A stretch of DNA of 64,000 nt from Caldisericota bacterium (GCA_024655965.1 JANLFL010000004.1:91486-155485); one strand, 5' to 3'. Shown: positions 37,398 to 46,314, numbered from the stretch's first letter. Translations and numbers: made by a program. Notes: generated from the letters alone by a model not told the origin.

Positions 37398-38306
37398 TCA
37401 GATCTTAAGGCGAGGATCAAGGGCATCCCTTAAACCGTCACCCATGAAATTAAAGGAAAGAACAGTAATGAACAGGAAAAATCCCGGGTAGAAAATCAAC
37501 CAGGGCCCGTTTCCGGGGGCAAAAATGTACTCAGCCGCGGTCTGAAGGATATTTCCCCAGGAAGGCAGTGGTGGTTGAATCCCTAACCCAAGGTAGCTTA
37601 AGGCAGCTTCTCCAACGATATTCCCTCCCATCGCCAGGGTGGTTGAGACGATGATAGGAGCCATGGAATTTAAAAGGAGGTGTCGGACCATTATTCGCCA
37701 GTTGGAAGCGCCAACTGCTTTAGCTGCTTCCACAAATTCCATATTTTTTAGGGAAAGAACCACACCCCGGACCAAACGAGCGTCTCCCATCCAACCAAAG
37801 GCCACAAATATCCCGACCAAAGTCCAGAATCCTGGTCCAAAAGCCATAGCAAGAACCAAATAAAGAGGAATGTAAGGAAGGGACATCATTACGTCAGTGA
37901 AACGCATCAGGGCTTCGTCGATCCAGCCTCCAAAGAAAGCGGATACAACTCCGATTAATGACCCGATCAGTACGGAGGCGATCGCTGAAATGAACCCTAC
38001 CGCAATAGAAACCCTCCCGCCATAAAGAATCCTGGCAACCACATCCCTTCCCAGGTCATCCGTTCCGAACCAGTGTTGGGAGGAGGGAAGAGCGTAACGA
38101 CCGGTCAAATCCTGGGTAACGTAGTCGTTCCCTGTGAAATAAACATAAAGCGGGTACCCGGCATAACAGGCAAAAATCATGAACAGGATTACAATACCGC
38201 CAAACATTGCCAGTTTGTGCTTCCGGAACCTGGTCCAGACCATCTGCCAATAGGAGAAGGACGGAGCTAATTCAATTGTTACATCACCTGGTAAAGCGGT
38301 AGCCAT
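37398..38306 (-). CDS. Di/oligopeptide ABC transporter permease (OppC/DppC type)
   Basis: 302-residue inner-membrane permease. An N-terminal helix (MFGGIVILFMIFACYAG) is followed by the OppC-type region HWFGTDDLGRDVVARILYGGRVS and five more helices. The ATPase-contact loop VEAAKAVGASNWRIMVRHLL carries the EAA motif. ATG start 10 bp after the other permease. The final LRDALDPRLKI is the usual DppC terminus, so the gene is complete. Confidence 0.93.
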   Translation of the reverse strand: MATALPGDVTIELAPSFSYWQMVWTRFRKHKLAMFGGIVILFMIFACYAGYPLYVYFTGNDYVTQDLTGRYALPSSQHWFGTDDLGRDVVARILYGGRVSIAVGFISAIASVLIGSLIGVVSAFFGGWIDEALMRFTDVMMSLPYIPLYLVLAMAFGPGFWTLVGIFVAFGWMGDARLVRGVVLSLKNMEFVEAAKAVGASNWRIMVRHLLLNSMAPIIVSTTLAMGGNIVGEAALSYLGLGIQPPLPSWGNILQTAAEYIFAPGNGPWLIFYPGFFLFITVLSFNFMGDGLRDALDPRLKI

Positions 38307-38316
38307 TTTTGTCCTC

Positions 38317-39318
38317 CTAAGAGTAACGGATTCTTGGGTCTACGACCGCATACAGGATATCCGCCACAAGGTTAAAAAATATGGTGATCACAGCAAGGAA
38401 GAGGATATCGGTCATTGCCACGGCGTAGTCCTTTCCGAGGACTGCTTGATAGAGCATCCTTCCCACTCCTGGGTAGGCGAATACGGTCTCGGTGATCACA
38501 GCGCCGGCAAAAAGCCCGGGGATGGATAACGTCAGGATAGTAACCATGGGAATTAAAGCGTTTCTTAAGGCGTGTTTGTAAATAACCCGGTTTTCCGGAA
38601 GGCCTTTTGCCCGAGCCGTCCTCACATAATCTGCCCGAATTACCTCGAGCAAGGAGGAGCGCATGTACCTGGTCCAGTGCGCCATGTTGTAAATCGCAAG
38701 GACCATGGTCGGGAGGAAAAGATGCCACAATCTATCGTAAAAGGTCCCCTGGTAAGACTTTCCGAAGGACATGATATCCCCCGCGGGGAAGAGCGGGAAG
38801 CCGAATAACCTCGAGGGGATTAAATGGAAAATGATGATAGACATCAGGCCAAGCCAGAAGGTGGGGAGGGACATTCCAAGAAAGGAAAGGGTAGTGAAAG
38901 TGTAATCAAAGGTTGAGTACTGCTTTAGAGCTGAATAAATCCCAATGGGGATAGCAATGATCAAAGAAATGATCAAGGAAGCTCCCATAAGGATCAGGGA
39001 ATTGGGCAAAAAGAGCATTATCGCCCCAAAAGCAGTCTGATTCGGCCAGATTCGAGACCATCCCCACTCCCCTTGCATAATCTGCTTTAACCAGTGAAAG
39101 TACTGGGTATAAAGGGGGAGAGGCCTCCCTTCGGCATCAACCAACCCCAATCTCATCTTCTCCCTCAGGATATCTTCAGGGTGCACCCGGGGGTTCAACA
39201 TAATCATGTATTCCGCAGGGTCAGGGCCTGATAAACGGAGGAGCAGGAAGGTGAGGATGGAGATGAGAATCAAAATGGGGATCATTTGTAGGAACCTGCG
39301 AACTATATAGGTAAACAC
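38317..39318 (-). CDS. Di/oligopeptide ABC transporter permease (OppB/DppB type)
   Basis: 333-residue permease starting MFTYIVRRFLQMIPILILIS, the standard OppB opening. EAA-type loop RADYVRTARAKGLPENRVIYKHALRN and C-terminal PGVGRMLYQAVLGKDYAV are typical. About six helices. GTG start with AGGAGAG upstream. It is separated from the binding-protein gene by 159 bp containing a perfect hairpin and a possible promoter, while the four downstream transporter genes are nearly contiguous. Confidence 0.93.
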   Translation of the reverse strand: MFTYIVRRFLQMIPILILISILTFLLLRLSGPDPAEYMIMLNPRVHPEDILREKMRLGLVDAEGRPLPLYTQYFHWLKQIMQGEWGWSRIWPNQTAFGAIMLFLPNSLILMGASLIISLIIAIPIGIYSALKQYSTFDYTFTTLSFLGMSLPTFWLGLMSIIIFHLIPSRLFGFPLFPAGDIMSFGKSYQGTFYDRLWHLFLPTMVLAIYNMAHWTRYMRSSLLEVIRADYVRTARAKGLPENRVIYKHALRNALIPMVTILTLSIPGLFAGAVITETVFAYPGVGRMLYQAVLGKDYAVAMTDILFLAVITIFFNLVADILYAVVDPRIRYS

Positions 39319-39376
39319 TTTCGATTCTCTCCTTTATGAGGTTCTTTTTTTAACATCTAAAATTGAAATCTTTAAA

Positions 39377-39405
39377 TTTGTACTAAATTTAAAAAAAAAT
39401 ATCAA
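39377..39405 (-). promoter_or_regulatory. Possible internal promoter for the transporter permease/ATPase genes
   Basis: Minus strand TTGATA (39405-39400), 17-bp T-rich spacer, TACAAA (39382-39377), about 60 bp before the permease GTG start. The region is extremely AT-rich, so a chance match is quite possible. Confidence 0.35.
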
Positions 39406-39418
39406 CTATTCCTTTTAA

Positions 39419-39448
39419 GTGTGGTAGCCCCTTTCGGGGCTACCACAC
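39419..39448 (-). other. Perfect 13-bp inverted repeat after the binding-protein gene
   Basis: GTGTGGTAGCCCC and GGGGCTACCACAC flank a four-base loop. No T-tract follows directly on the minus strand, so it is a strong RNA hairpin more than a classic terminator. Placed 30 bp past the binding-protein stop, it probably protects the 3' end and lowers read-through to the permease genes. Confidence 0.75.
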
Positions 39449-39477
39449 CTCTTAATTTAAATCTTCAGGGAGAAGTA

Positions 39478-41751
39478 TTACTCCCAGTACCAGTAAGCGA
39501 CATTCCAGGTGATCGAGGACCAGTTAGGGTCATCAATTCCCTGGAGGCGAGCTTTATAGAGCGCGGCGTCCGCGGTAAACAGAAGAGGAACTACCGGCAT
39601 ATCCTGAAGGAGAATCTGCTGGGCCTTGAGGTTGGCTTCCTTTGCCTTGGCGATGTCGAAGGTATCCTGAATTACCTGAGCCCACTTATCATACTCGGGG
39701 TTGGAGTAGCCGCAGTAATTCTGGCCCTGAGGGTTCTCTGGCCAAGCGATGCGGTCGCCACGGAAGACGTCGGTAACAGGATAACGAGGATCGGTGGAAC
39801 CCCAAGCGAACTCGACCATGTCAGGGTAACCCCTCTTGTATCCGGCCCAACTGTCGGTGAAGAACACGCCACCGGGTTTGAAGTCAAGGTTAACCTTGAT
39901 GCCCACGTCGGCCAGGTTCTTTTGCCAGATTGTGGCCATCTGCTGGCGGTCAGTCCTGTTGGTGGTGGAAAGTTGAACCTCTAACTTCTTTCCACCCTTA
40001 TCGCGAATTCCGTCCCCATCCGTGTCCTTCCAGCCGGCTTCGTCAAGGAGTTGCTTGGCTTTTTCAGGATTGTATGTGGGAACCAGATCTAAGCCAATCT
40101 CTTCGGCTGTGACAAAGACAATGGCCACAGCGGGCGGGCACATTGAGAAGGCAGGGGGTTCATAGCCCTTGTAAAGGACCTGGGATGCCTCTTCACGGTT
40201 TACAGCATTTGCGATGGCCAAGCGGACTTTGCGTCCGGACTCGGGATCGTCAGGAGGGTTAAAGATGGGGTGCTTCACGCCATCGTAGTTCCAGAGGTTG
40301 AACTCGATGTGTTCGGTGTAAGTGGAGGGGTGAAGTTCATAAACCACTCCGGGAATCCGGTTCAGGTTGTCGATGGCGGTTGCGGTGGTTACACCAATTC
40401 CTGGGATGGTGAGGTCCAAATCGCCAGAGGCGATTCGGGCGTAAATGGTGGAAGCATCGGGGATGAAGAGCCAGATGAGTTTCTTGATGTTGGGTTTGCC
40501 GAAGTGGTAGTCATCGCGGGCAGAGAGGGTCATAGAGGAGCCTACGGTCCAGGAGTCAATCTTGTAGGCGCCATGGCCAAGGGGATAGGTGTTGACATCG
40601 GAGCGGAAGAAGCCCTCGGGGTTGGTGGCTACGAGATCAGCGTATTTGTGCTTGGCAAGAGAGAAGGCGGGACCATAAACGGCACCGGATTTCTCCGAAG
40701 AATAGACAACCTTTAAAGTGTAGTCGTCAAGCTTCTCAATGCTCACAACTGCATCCTCAGGATCACGGGAGTCAGCGGGAATGGCTTCATTAATTAAAAC
40801 CTCGTGCCCAAAAATGGCATCGTCAAGGGTCACTTGAACGCCGTCGGACCAGTATACTGGAGTCTTGCGCAGGTGCCAGGTGACCTCCATGGTACCATCC
40901 TCGTTGAGTTTAACAAGCCCGTTCTCCAGGGAGGGAACCTCCTGAGCGAAGATGGGATAGTAAACGCCCTTCTGAGTAGTCCCTTTCCCTTCGGGAGCGA
41001 TCCCGATCCAGCCATCAAGGGTGCAGTTCAGGATCTGGCTCTTGGCCGCCATGTTGTTGTGGTAGGGATACATTTTGGCTGGCTCTTGAGCCATACCGAT
41101 TACCACCTGTCCGCCCTGTGTCGGGGGTTTCATGGCATGATAGACAGCGTAAGCGGTCTCACCACGGGTAGCGGCCTTCTGAGGCTCGATTGTCCTTCCG
41201 GGATGGTAGGTGAGGATCTGAACATCAGCATGGTAAGCGATGGTCACTGCGCCCCATGCCCACTCGGAGACGGCAGCGCAGTCGTTCGCCTGGACGAAGG
41301 CTTCCTGATACTTCTTGGCATCCTCCTCGCGTCCCAGCACCCTGATCATCAAGGTGGCCATCTGCTCGCGGGTGATGTTCTCCTCGGGGTGGAAACCGCC
41401 ATCCGGGAACCCCTTGACCCATCCCTTGTCAGCCACGGCCTCAATGAAACCTAAGGCCCAGTGGTCAGCGGGGACATCGTTGAAGGTAGAGGTGGTGAAC
41501 CCGGTAGTGTTGAGACCGAAAGCCACAGCCACAAGCTTGGCGAATTGGGCCCTGGTAACTTCCTGATCGGGCTTGAAGGTACCATCCGGGAATCCGGAAA
41601 CTACGCCGGCCTCCACCAGTTTGGTGATCTCCTTCTCAAAGGGATGGCCGGAAATGTCGGAGAGGGTCACCGCGCCAACCTTTGGGGTGTAGGCCAGGGT
41701 GAGCACCATCAACGCAGCAATTGCCAGTACTAAAAGTTTCTTCATTCTCAC
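39478..41751 (-). CDS. S-layer-anchored (SLH) peptide-binding protein of the ABC transporter
   Basis: 757-residue exported protein. A signal peptide (1-27, ending KVGA) is followed by three SLH repeats (about 30-80, 88-140 and 150-208; note VSGFPDGTFKPDQEVTRAQF and VKGFPDGGFHPEENITREQM), then a complete family-5 solute-binding domain from about 215 (GQVVIGMAQEPAKMYP) to the end, including KDTDGDGIRDKGGK. SLH domains bind pyruvylated wall polymer, so the receptor is held in the wall and not by a lipid anchor; it has no lipobox. Codon use is more GC-biased than most neighbours, suggesting high expression. ATG start with AAGGAGGAG. Ligand unknown. Confidence 0.93.
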   Translation of the reverse strand: MRMKKLLVLAIAALMVLTLAYTPKVGAVTLSDISGHPFEKEITKLVEAGVVSGFPDGTFKPDQEVTRAQFAKLVAVAFGLNTTGFTTSTFNDVPADHWALGFIEAVADKGWVKGFPDGGFHPEENITREQMATLMIRVLGREEDAKKYQEAFVQANDCAAVSEWAWGAVTIAYHADVQILTYHPGRTIEPQKAATRGETAYAVYHAMKPPTQGGQVVIGMAQEPAKMYPYHNNMAAKSQILNCTLDGWIGIAPEGKGTTQKGVYYPIFAQEVPSLENGLVKLNEDGTMEVTWHLRKTPVYWSDGVQVTLDDAIFGHEVLINEAIPADSRDPEDAVVSIEKLDDYTLKVVYSSEKSGAVYGPAFSLAKHKYADLVATNPEGFFRSDVNTYPLGHGAYKIDSWTVGSSMTLSARDDYHFGKPNIKKLIWLFIPDASTIYARIASGDLDLTIPGIGVTTATAIDNLNRIPGVVYELHPSTYTEHIEFNLWNYDGVKHPIFNPPDDPESGRKVRLAIANAVNREEASQVLYKGYEPPAFSMCPPAVAIVFVTAEEIGLDLVPTYNPEKAKQLLDEAGWKDTDGDGIRDKGGKKLEVQLSTTNRTDRQQMATIWQKNLADVGIKVNLDFKPGGVFFTDSWAGYKRGYPDMVEFAWGSTDPRYPVTDVFRGDRIAWPENPQGQNYCGYSNPEYDKWAQVIQDTFDIAKAKEANLKAQQILLQDMPVVPLLFTADAALYKARLQGIDDPNWSSITWNVAYWYWE

Positions 41752-41823
41752 TCCTCCTTGTTAAGAATTCCCTTACTCAAAAACAAACCCTCTTTTTCTC
41801 CCTTCAATCACCTCCTTGATGAA

Positions 41824-42267
41824 TTAATAAAATGCAATCCGGTAATTCAACCCTTCCTGGCTGGGAGGGTTATGCGGAAAACCGGAATCCTTCCAGGCAA
41901 TTTCTGTCGATTTACCTTCATAATTTCCGGGATTAATTCCCCTGATTAAATCAAGAGAAAGAGGGGAAAGCAAGAGCAGGACCCCTATGCAAAAGACCAC
42001 GAGAAGAGCATAGGAGGGGGCGAACCTCTTTCTGCCTTTTTTCTCCTCAAAAGCCTTCACCTGTTCCCAATTAAGGTTGGGAGCCAATTGAGGGGATCCG
42101 AGGAAAAGTTCTTTCCTAAGGTTTACAAGAAAAGACTTCTCTTTATTGAGAGCTCTTTGACAGTTGGGGCAGTCTTGAAGGTGTGATTTCAACCATTCAG
42201 CTAAATCGCCGTCAAGATCATTGGAAATGAAAGCTTCGAATAGACTTCGAGCCTTTTTACAGCTCAT
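41824..42267 (-). CDS. Zinc-finger anti-sigma factor, single-pass membrane protein
   Basis: 147-residue protein. The cytosolic N-terminus has the ZAS pattern Cys3...HLQDCPNC (HxxxCxxC), which binds the sigma factor. One membrane helix lies near 86-107 (SYALLVVFCIGVLLLLSPLS), leaving about 40 residues outside. ATG start; it overlaps the sigma gene by 11 bp, the usual coupled arrangement. No site-1 protease is encoded nearby. The signal it senses is unknown. Confidence 0.85.
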   Translation of the reverse strand: MSCKKARSLFEAFISNDLDGDLAEWLKSHLQDCPNCQRALNKEKSFLVNLRKELFLGSPQLAPNLNWEQVKAFEEKKGRKRFAPSYALLVVFCIGVLLLLSPLSLDLIRGINPGNYEGKSTEIAWKDSGFPHNPPSQEGLNYRIAFY

Positions 42268-42847
42268 AAGCTTCCTCCTCGGAAGGGTTCCAGAGTCCTT
42301 GACCCTCGAGATCCGCTTTTAATTTTTTCAAAGCGGCATTTAAGCGGGACTTAACGGTACCGAGGGGGCATTTTAAAATCCTGGCAATTTCCTTCTGGCT
42401 ATAGCCCTCAAGGTACCTCAATACAATAACGGCCCGGTATGGAAAACTTAACCTGCTTACCGCTTCCATAACCCCGATGGAGAAGGGGCTATTCTCCCGC
42501 AGGTTGACCTGCACCATGCTCATGTCGCCAAAAAGGCTCAATTTCTTCCTTTCTCTTAAAATTGCACAACATTTGTTAATTAGAATCCGCGTAATCCAGG
42601 TCTTGAAGTAACGCGGTTCCCGCAATTGCGGGAGGTTTTTATAAGCTTTTAGAGCCACATCTTGAAGCGCGTCGTAAGCGTCACTTTCATTTTCCAGGAT
42701 CACGCAAGCGGTCCGGTAAAGACTATCCTGGACCTGCTCAAAAACTTGGATGAAAGCCCCCTTATCCCCAGCCTGGGCGAGGCCAACAAGCTGGCAAAAT
42801 TCTTCGGAATGCTTTTCATCTCTATTAAATAGATTTTCTTTTTCCAA
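42257..42847 (-). CDS. ECF-type RNA polymerase sigma factor
   Basis: 196-residue sigma-70 family member with regions 2 and 4 only. Region 2: LYRTACVILENESDAYDALQDVALKAY and FKTWITRILINKC; region 4: LSFPYRAVIVLRYLEGYSQKEIARILKC followed by the recognition helix GTVKSRLNAALKKL. TTG start. A strong sigma-A promoter lies just upstream, within 70 bp of the sepF stop. Its regulon is not evident; the SLH binding-protein gene 516 bp downstream of its stop is a candidate target or simply co-transcribed. Confidence 0.92.
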   Translation of the reverse strand: MEKENLFNRDEKHSEEFCQLVGLAQAGDKGAFIQVFEQVQDSLYRTACVILENESDAYDALQDVALKAYKNLPQLREPRYFKTWITRILINKCCAILRERKKLSLFGDMSMVQVNLRENSPFSIGVMEAVSRLSFPYRAVIVLRYLEGYSQKEIARILKCPLGTVKSRLNAALKKLKADLEGQGLWNPSEEEAYEL

Positions 42848-42885
42848 ATTTGGTTCGCAATTCTTTAAAAAATTTTTTCCAAAAA

Positions 42886-42914
42886 ATTATATTTTCAAGG
42901 CCAAGCCCCTTCAA
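42886..42914 (-). promoter_or_regulatory. Sigma-A promoter for the ECF sigma/anti-sigma/transporter module
   Basis: Minus strand TTGAAG (42914-42909), 17-bp spacer, perfect TATAAT (42891-42886), 38 bp before the sigma-factor start. It lets the module be transcribed separately from the upstream division genes. Confidence 0.65.
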
Positions 42915-42918
42915 TGAA

Positions 42919-43323
42919 TTACAACTCCGGGAAAAGGTCCCGAGAGTCGAAAGGCCTTTCCTGGTCCCAGCTTTTCCTCCTTGTTTCTTCAATGGTCACA
43001 GAACTGGGAGCGAAAAGAAAAACCGATTCCGCAATCTTCTCTACGGATCCATTCAAAGCATAGATTGTTCCGCTCAAGAAATCGATGCACCTTCGGGCGG
43101 TTTCGTGGTCCATTTTTTCAAGATTCACGACCACTGGTTTTCGGGCCTTGAGGTTGTCAGCAACTTTTCTCCCTTCGTCGAAGCTCTCAGGCTCAAATAG
43201 GACAATGGTGCTCTGCTTTCTTTCTGGAGCTAAGGGTTCCTTCTCAAACTGAACGTTTTCCACCCTTTCATCCTCCTCCTCGGGTTCCTCTGGGGTCCCA
43301 AAAAATTTCTTTAACCAGTTCAA
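42919..43323 (-). CDS. sepF: Cell division protein SepF
   Basis: Bundles FtsZ filaments and ties them to the membrane. The amphipathic N-terminus MNWLKKFFG is the membrane anchor; an acidic linker leads to the SepF domain (LFEPESFDEGRKVADNLKAR, VVVNLEKMDHETARRCIDFL, SGTIYALNGSVEKIAESVFL). 134 residues. TTG start overlapping the yggS stop (TTGA). ftsA is not in the window, so SepF is the visible candidate for Z-ring anchoring. Confidence 0.95.
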   Translation of the reverse strand: MNWLKKFFGTPEEPEEEDERVENVQFEKEPLAPERKQSTIVLFEPESFDEGRKVADNLKARKPVVVNLEKMDHETARRCIDFLSGTIYALNGSVEKIAESVFLFAPSSVTIEETRRKSWDQERPFDSRDLFPEL

Positions 43324-44006
43324 CCCCTCTTCCTCCTTTCGCCAAAAATTGCCCTACCGACTCTAATAATTGTCGCCCCCTCCTCAATTGCCTGGGTGAA
43401 ATCCTGACTCATTCCCATTGAAAGATGATTCAATTTTACTCCAAATCTGTTGTTTATGCTTTCAAGGAGTTCCCTCATCCTGCGGAAATATATTCTGGCC
43501 TCTTCCGGAGAGCAAAGAGGGGTAATAGTCATCAGTCCCTCAACTGAAAGAAAGGGAAGGGAAAGAAGGCGGCCGATTTCCTCAAATTGACCGGGAAGAA
43601 GGCCACCCTTGTTGGGATCCAACCCGATATTAATTTCCAGAAGGCATCTTGTTTTTTGGGAATTAAGCTCCCCAAATGCGTTTACGACCTCCCCAATTCG
43701 CAAGCTGTCAATGGAATGGATCAGGTGAAAAAAGCTAGCGACTTTCTTGGCTTTGTTTCTTTGGAGGCGGCCGATGAAGTGCCACTTCAAAGGAAATCGA
43801 GAAAGAGAAATGATTTTGGGGTAAGCCTCCTGGAAGTAATTTTCCCCGAAATCCTTAAGACCACATTCGATCGCTTCGAGGATTCTTGCCACTTCTACCC
43901 CCTTTGACACGGCGACTAATTGAACCTCCGAAGAAGCTCTTCCCACTTTCAAGCAGGTTTTTTCGATCTCCTCCCTTAATTTTTCGATTCTTTCTCTGAT
44001 ATTCAC
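43320..44006 (-). CDS. yggS: YggS/YlmE family PLP-binding protein
   Basis: 228-residue fold-III PLP protein involved in vitamin B6 and amino-acid homeostasis; no enzymatic activity is firmly known. VQLVAVSKGVEVARI contains the PLP lysine; FGENYFQEAYPKI, WHFIGRLQRNKAK, LSMGMSQDFTQAIEEGATIIRVG and IFGERR complete the family set. GTG start overlapping the upstream stop (GTGA). The yggS-sepF pair is the usual ylmE-ylmF order. Confidence 0.95.
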   Translation of the reverse strand: MNIRERIEKLREEIEKTCLKVGRASSEVQLVAVSKGVEVARILEAIECGLKDFGENYFQEAYPKIISLSRFPLKWHFIGRLQRNKAKKVASFFHLIHSIDSLRIGEVVNAFGELNSQKTRCLLEINIGLDPNKGGLLPGQFEEIGRLLSLPFLSVEGLMTITPLCSPEEARIYFRRMRELLESINNRFGVKLNHLSMGMSQDFTQAIEEGATIIRVGRAIFGERRKRG

Positions 44007-44755
44007 GGCTCTACCTTAACTCGAACCCCTGGAGTAACCCCGGAAACTGCGAGGTTAGAACCATCTCCCCCGAGGACTTCCACCGGGACAAAATCCGAAT
44101 CCCCCTCTCCCTCAAGAAAAACCCCTAACTGGCCATCCTTAACGGAAAGAGCCTTTTTAGGAATTATCGCCACATCCTTTAAAGAGCCATAAATCAAAGT
44201 CAAGCTTCCAGTAGGGGTTTTCGCCAGTTCTGGAATTAAGTCGCGGGTTAAAATTGTCAATTTCCATTCATCCCCAGCTTTTTCCAGGGATTGAAACTCC
44301 CCCCAAATCTCCTGGGTTAAAAATGGGAATTTCAAGCCAAGAAAGTTCTTTCCGGATACCTTTGATGCTTGCTCTCCAGCAAGGGGGATTTCGATTGTCC
44401 CCTCCTCAGGAAAAATTTCGAAAAGAAGAGCCCCGGCTTCCACCTCGCCCTTTGCCCGAAAAACCACGATCCCTCCGGATTGAGCTTTATACACCCGGGA
44501 GCTCTCTCCCTGGACAATACAGACCTCATCCTGAAATCTGACCTTTTCTCCGTCCCCAACTAAAGGGAATAAAGAGCCTGAATTTTGGGAAAAGGATTTT
44601 TCCCCCTGGCTTTCAAAGGAATAATCCGCGGAAAAGCTTAAGTTTAGGTCTCCGATCTTAACCTGAAAAAGCTCGGTCTGGCTTTTTTCACTGAGGAAAA
44701 ACCAAACTCCCAGGAAAATCAAGAGGCTGACAACGAGGGCAATTTTTGTGTTCAT
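44003..44755 (-). CDS. HlyD-like membrane-anchored protein in the division cluster
   Basis: 250-residue protein with one N-terminal membrane helix (IALVVSLLIFLGVWFFLS). The outside part has a split biotinyl/lipoyl-like module (VYKAQSGGIVVFRAKGEVEAG, LIYGSLKDVAIIPKKALSVK) and a C-terminal beta strand pattern (VTPGVRVKVEP), as in HlyD/RND adaptor proteins. Clostridial division clusters often carry a HlyD-type gene next to yggS-sepF, and this fits that slot. Partner transporter genes are absent, so its role is unclear. ATG two bases after nrdR; the stop overlaps yggS. Confidence 0.7.
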   Translation of the reverse strand: MNTKIALVVSLLIFLGVWFFLSEKSQTELFQVKIGDLNLSFSADYSFESQGEKSFSQNSGSLFPLVGDGEKVRFQDEVCIVQGESSRVYKAQSGGIVVFRAKGEVEAGALLFEIFPEEGTIEIPLAGEQASKVSGKNFLGLKFPFLTQEIWGEFQSLEKAGDEWKLTILTRDLIPELAKTPTGSLTLIYGSLKDVAIIPKKALSVKDGQLGVFLEGEGDSDFVPVEVLGGDGSNLAVSGVTPGVRVKVEP

Positions 44756-44757
44756 CT

Positions 44758-45219
44758 CTATTTTTTGGCATTGTCCCTCATGATTTTTCGGAGTTCAGAA
44801 AGGAACGTCCCCAAGTCCTGAAATTGGCGATACACGGATGCGAAGCGGACGTAAGCTACCTCGTCGATTTTTTTCAATTTAGAAATTACCAACTCTCCGA
44901 TGTCGCTCGAGGAGACCTCCCCTTCCATCCTGTTGCGAAGCTCTTTTTCAACTTCATCGACAAGGTTCTCAAGAACATTCATGGGGATCGGGCGTTTTTC
45001 ACAGGCTTTCTGTAATCCTGAAAGGATCTTGTTCCGGTCAAAAACCTCCCTCCTGCCGTCCTTCTTCCGCACCCAGAGCTTAATCTCCTCCACCCTCTCG
45101 TAGGTCGTGAAGCGACGGCCGCAATGGGAACATTCGCGCCTTCTCCTAATGCCTCCTTCTTTCGTGGAGCGGGAGTCTATTACCTTTGTGGCCTGCTTAC
45201 CACAGAAAGGACAACGCAA
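44758..45219 (-). CDS. nrdR: Transcriptional repressor NrdR
   Basis: ATP/dATP-sensing repressor of ribonucleotide reductase genes. The N-terminal zinc ribbon [17 protein letters not shown]...[13 protein letters not shown] is complete, and the ATP-cone ([18 protein letters not shown]) follows. 153 residues, full length. TTG start immediately after the ftsZ TAA. No nrd genes or obvious NrdR boxes are in the window. Location after ftsZ is common in Clostridia. Confidence 0.96.
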   Translation of the reverse strand: MRCPFCGKQATKVIDSRSTKEGGIRRRRECSHCGRRFTTYERVEEIKLWVRKKDGRREVFDRNKILSGLQKACEKRPIPMNVLENLVDEVEKELRNRMEGEVSSSDIGELVISKLKKIDEVAYVRFASVYRQFQDLGTFLSELRKIMRDNAKK

Positions 45220-46314
45220 TTATTTTCTCTTCAAGAAAGAGGGGATTTCGATATCCTCTCCCACATCCTTCAAATCGAAGGAAAAAGAGGGACTTGGGGG
45301 GACTTGGGCTTCGGGGGAAGGGCCCGGGGCTGGAGGGGTTAATCGGGATTCCTTGCGAAATCTGGAGTCGAAACCAGTAGCGATTACGGTTATCTTTATC
45401 TCGTCTTCCATATTATCGTCGATTACCGAGCCAAAGATGATGTTTGCCTCTGGGTCAGCGATTGAACTGATCACGCTTGCCGCTTCATTAACCTCCGCAA
45501 GGGTCATGTTCTTTCCTCCAGTGATATTGAAGAGAAGGCCCTTTGCCCCCTCAATGGAAGCCTCAAGGAAGGGACTGGAAATGGCCATCTTTGCCGCAGC
45601 TTCGGCCCGGTTCTCCCCGCTTCCTACTCCAATACCCATTAAGGCGCTCCCCGCGTTCCTCATTATGGTATTTACATCAGCGAAATCAAGGTTGATCAAG
45701 CCAGGGACAGTAATTAAGTCGGAGATTCCCTGAACACCTTGTTTGATAACTTCGTCAGCCATGCGGAAGGCCTCGATCAGCGTTGTATTTTTGGGGACGA
45801 CCTGGAGAAGTTTATCATTGGCGATGGTGATCAAAGTGTCAACCTTTTCTTTTAACTTATCCACACCATGCTCGGCAATTTGGGCTCTCCTCCGTCCTTC
45901 GAAGGAAAAAGGCTTTGTGACGACAGCAATTGTCAAAGCCCCGAGTTGTCGGGCAACCTCCGCGATGATGGGAGAGGCACCGGTTCCAGTTCCTCCCCCC
46001 ATTCCGGCAGTGATGAAAACAAGATCAGCTCCCGCAAGGGCTTCAGCGATAATGTCCCGGGATTCCTCCCCTGCCCTTTCCCCAAGTTCGGGGTTGAACC
46101 CAGCACCCAATCCTTTAGTAACCTTGGGACCGATCTGGATTTGCCGGTCGGCAAGAGACAATTTAAGGACCTGGACATCGGTATTGATGGCGATGAACTC
46201 AACATTTTTTATGCCCGCCTCAATCATCCGGTTGACTGCGTTTGTGCCTCCACCTCCGACCCCCACTACCTTTATGTTGGCTGGGCTCTCCTCCCACGGA
46301 TCATACAGGCTCAT
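45220..46314 (-). CDS. ftsZ: Cell division protein FtsZ
   Basis: Tubulin-like GTPase forming the Z ring. [15 protein letters not shown], the tubulin signature [13 protein letters not shown], the T7 loop motif [11 protein letters not shown] and the C-terminal peptide [11 protein letters not shown] (partner binding) are all intact. A Pro/Ser-rich linker of about 30 residues precedes the tail. 364 residues. ATG start with GGAGGG. Unusually, ftsA does not precede it; an FtsQ-like gene does. Confidence 0.98.
   Translation of the reverse strand: MSLYDPWEESPANIKVVGVGGGGTNAVNRMIEAGIKNVEFIAINTDVQVLKLSLADRQIQIGPKVTKGLGAGFNPELGERAGEESRDIIAEALAGADLVFITAGMGGGTGTGASPIIAEVARQLGALTIAVVTKPFSFEGRRRAQIAEHGVDKLKEKVDTLITIANDKLLQVVPKNTTLIEAFRMADEVIKQGVQGISDLITVPGLINLDFADVNTIMRNAGSALMGIGVGSGENRAEAAAKMAISSPFLEASIEGAKGLLFNITGGKNMTLAEVNEAASVISSIADPEANIIFGSVIDDNMEDEIKITVIATGFDSRFRKESRLTPPAPGPSPEAQVPPSPSFSFDLKDVGEDIEIPSFLKRK

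Noticed and set aside
40804..41454. 216-codon plus-strand frame opposite the SLH binding protein
   Set aside because: An antisense shadow caused by GC-biased codons in the real gene; no ribosome site or recognisable domain.
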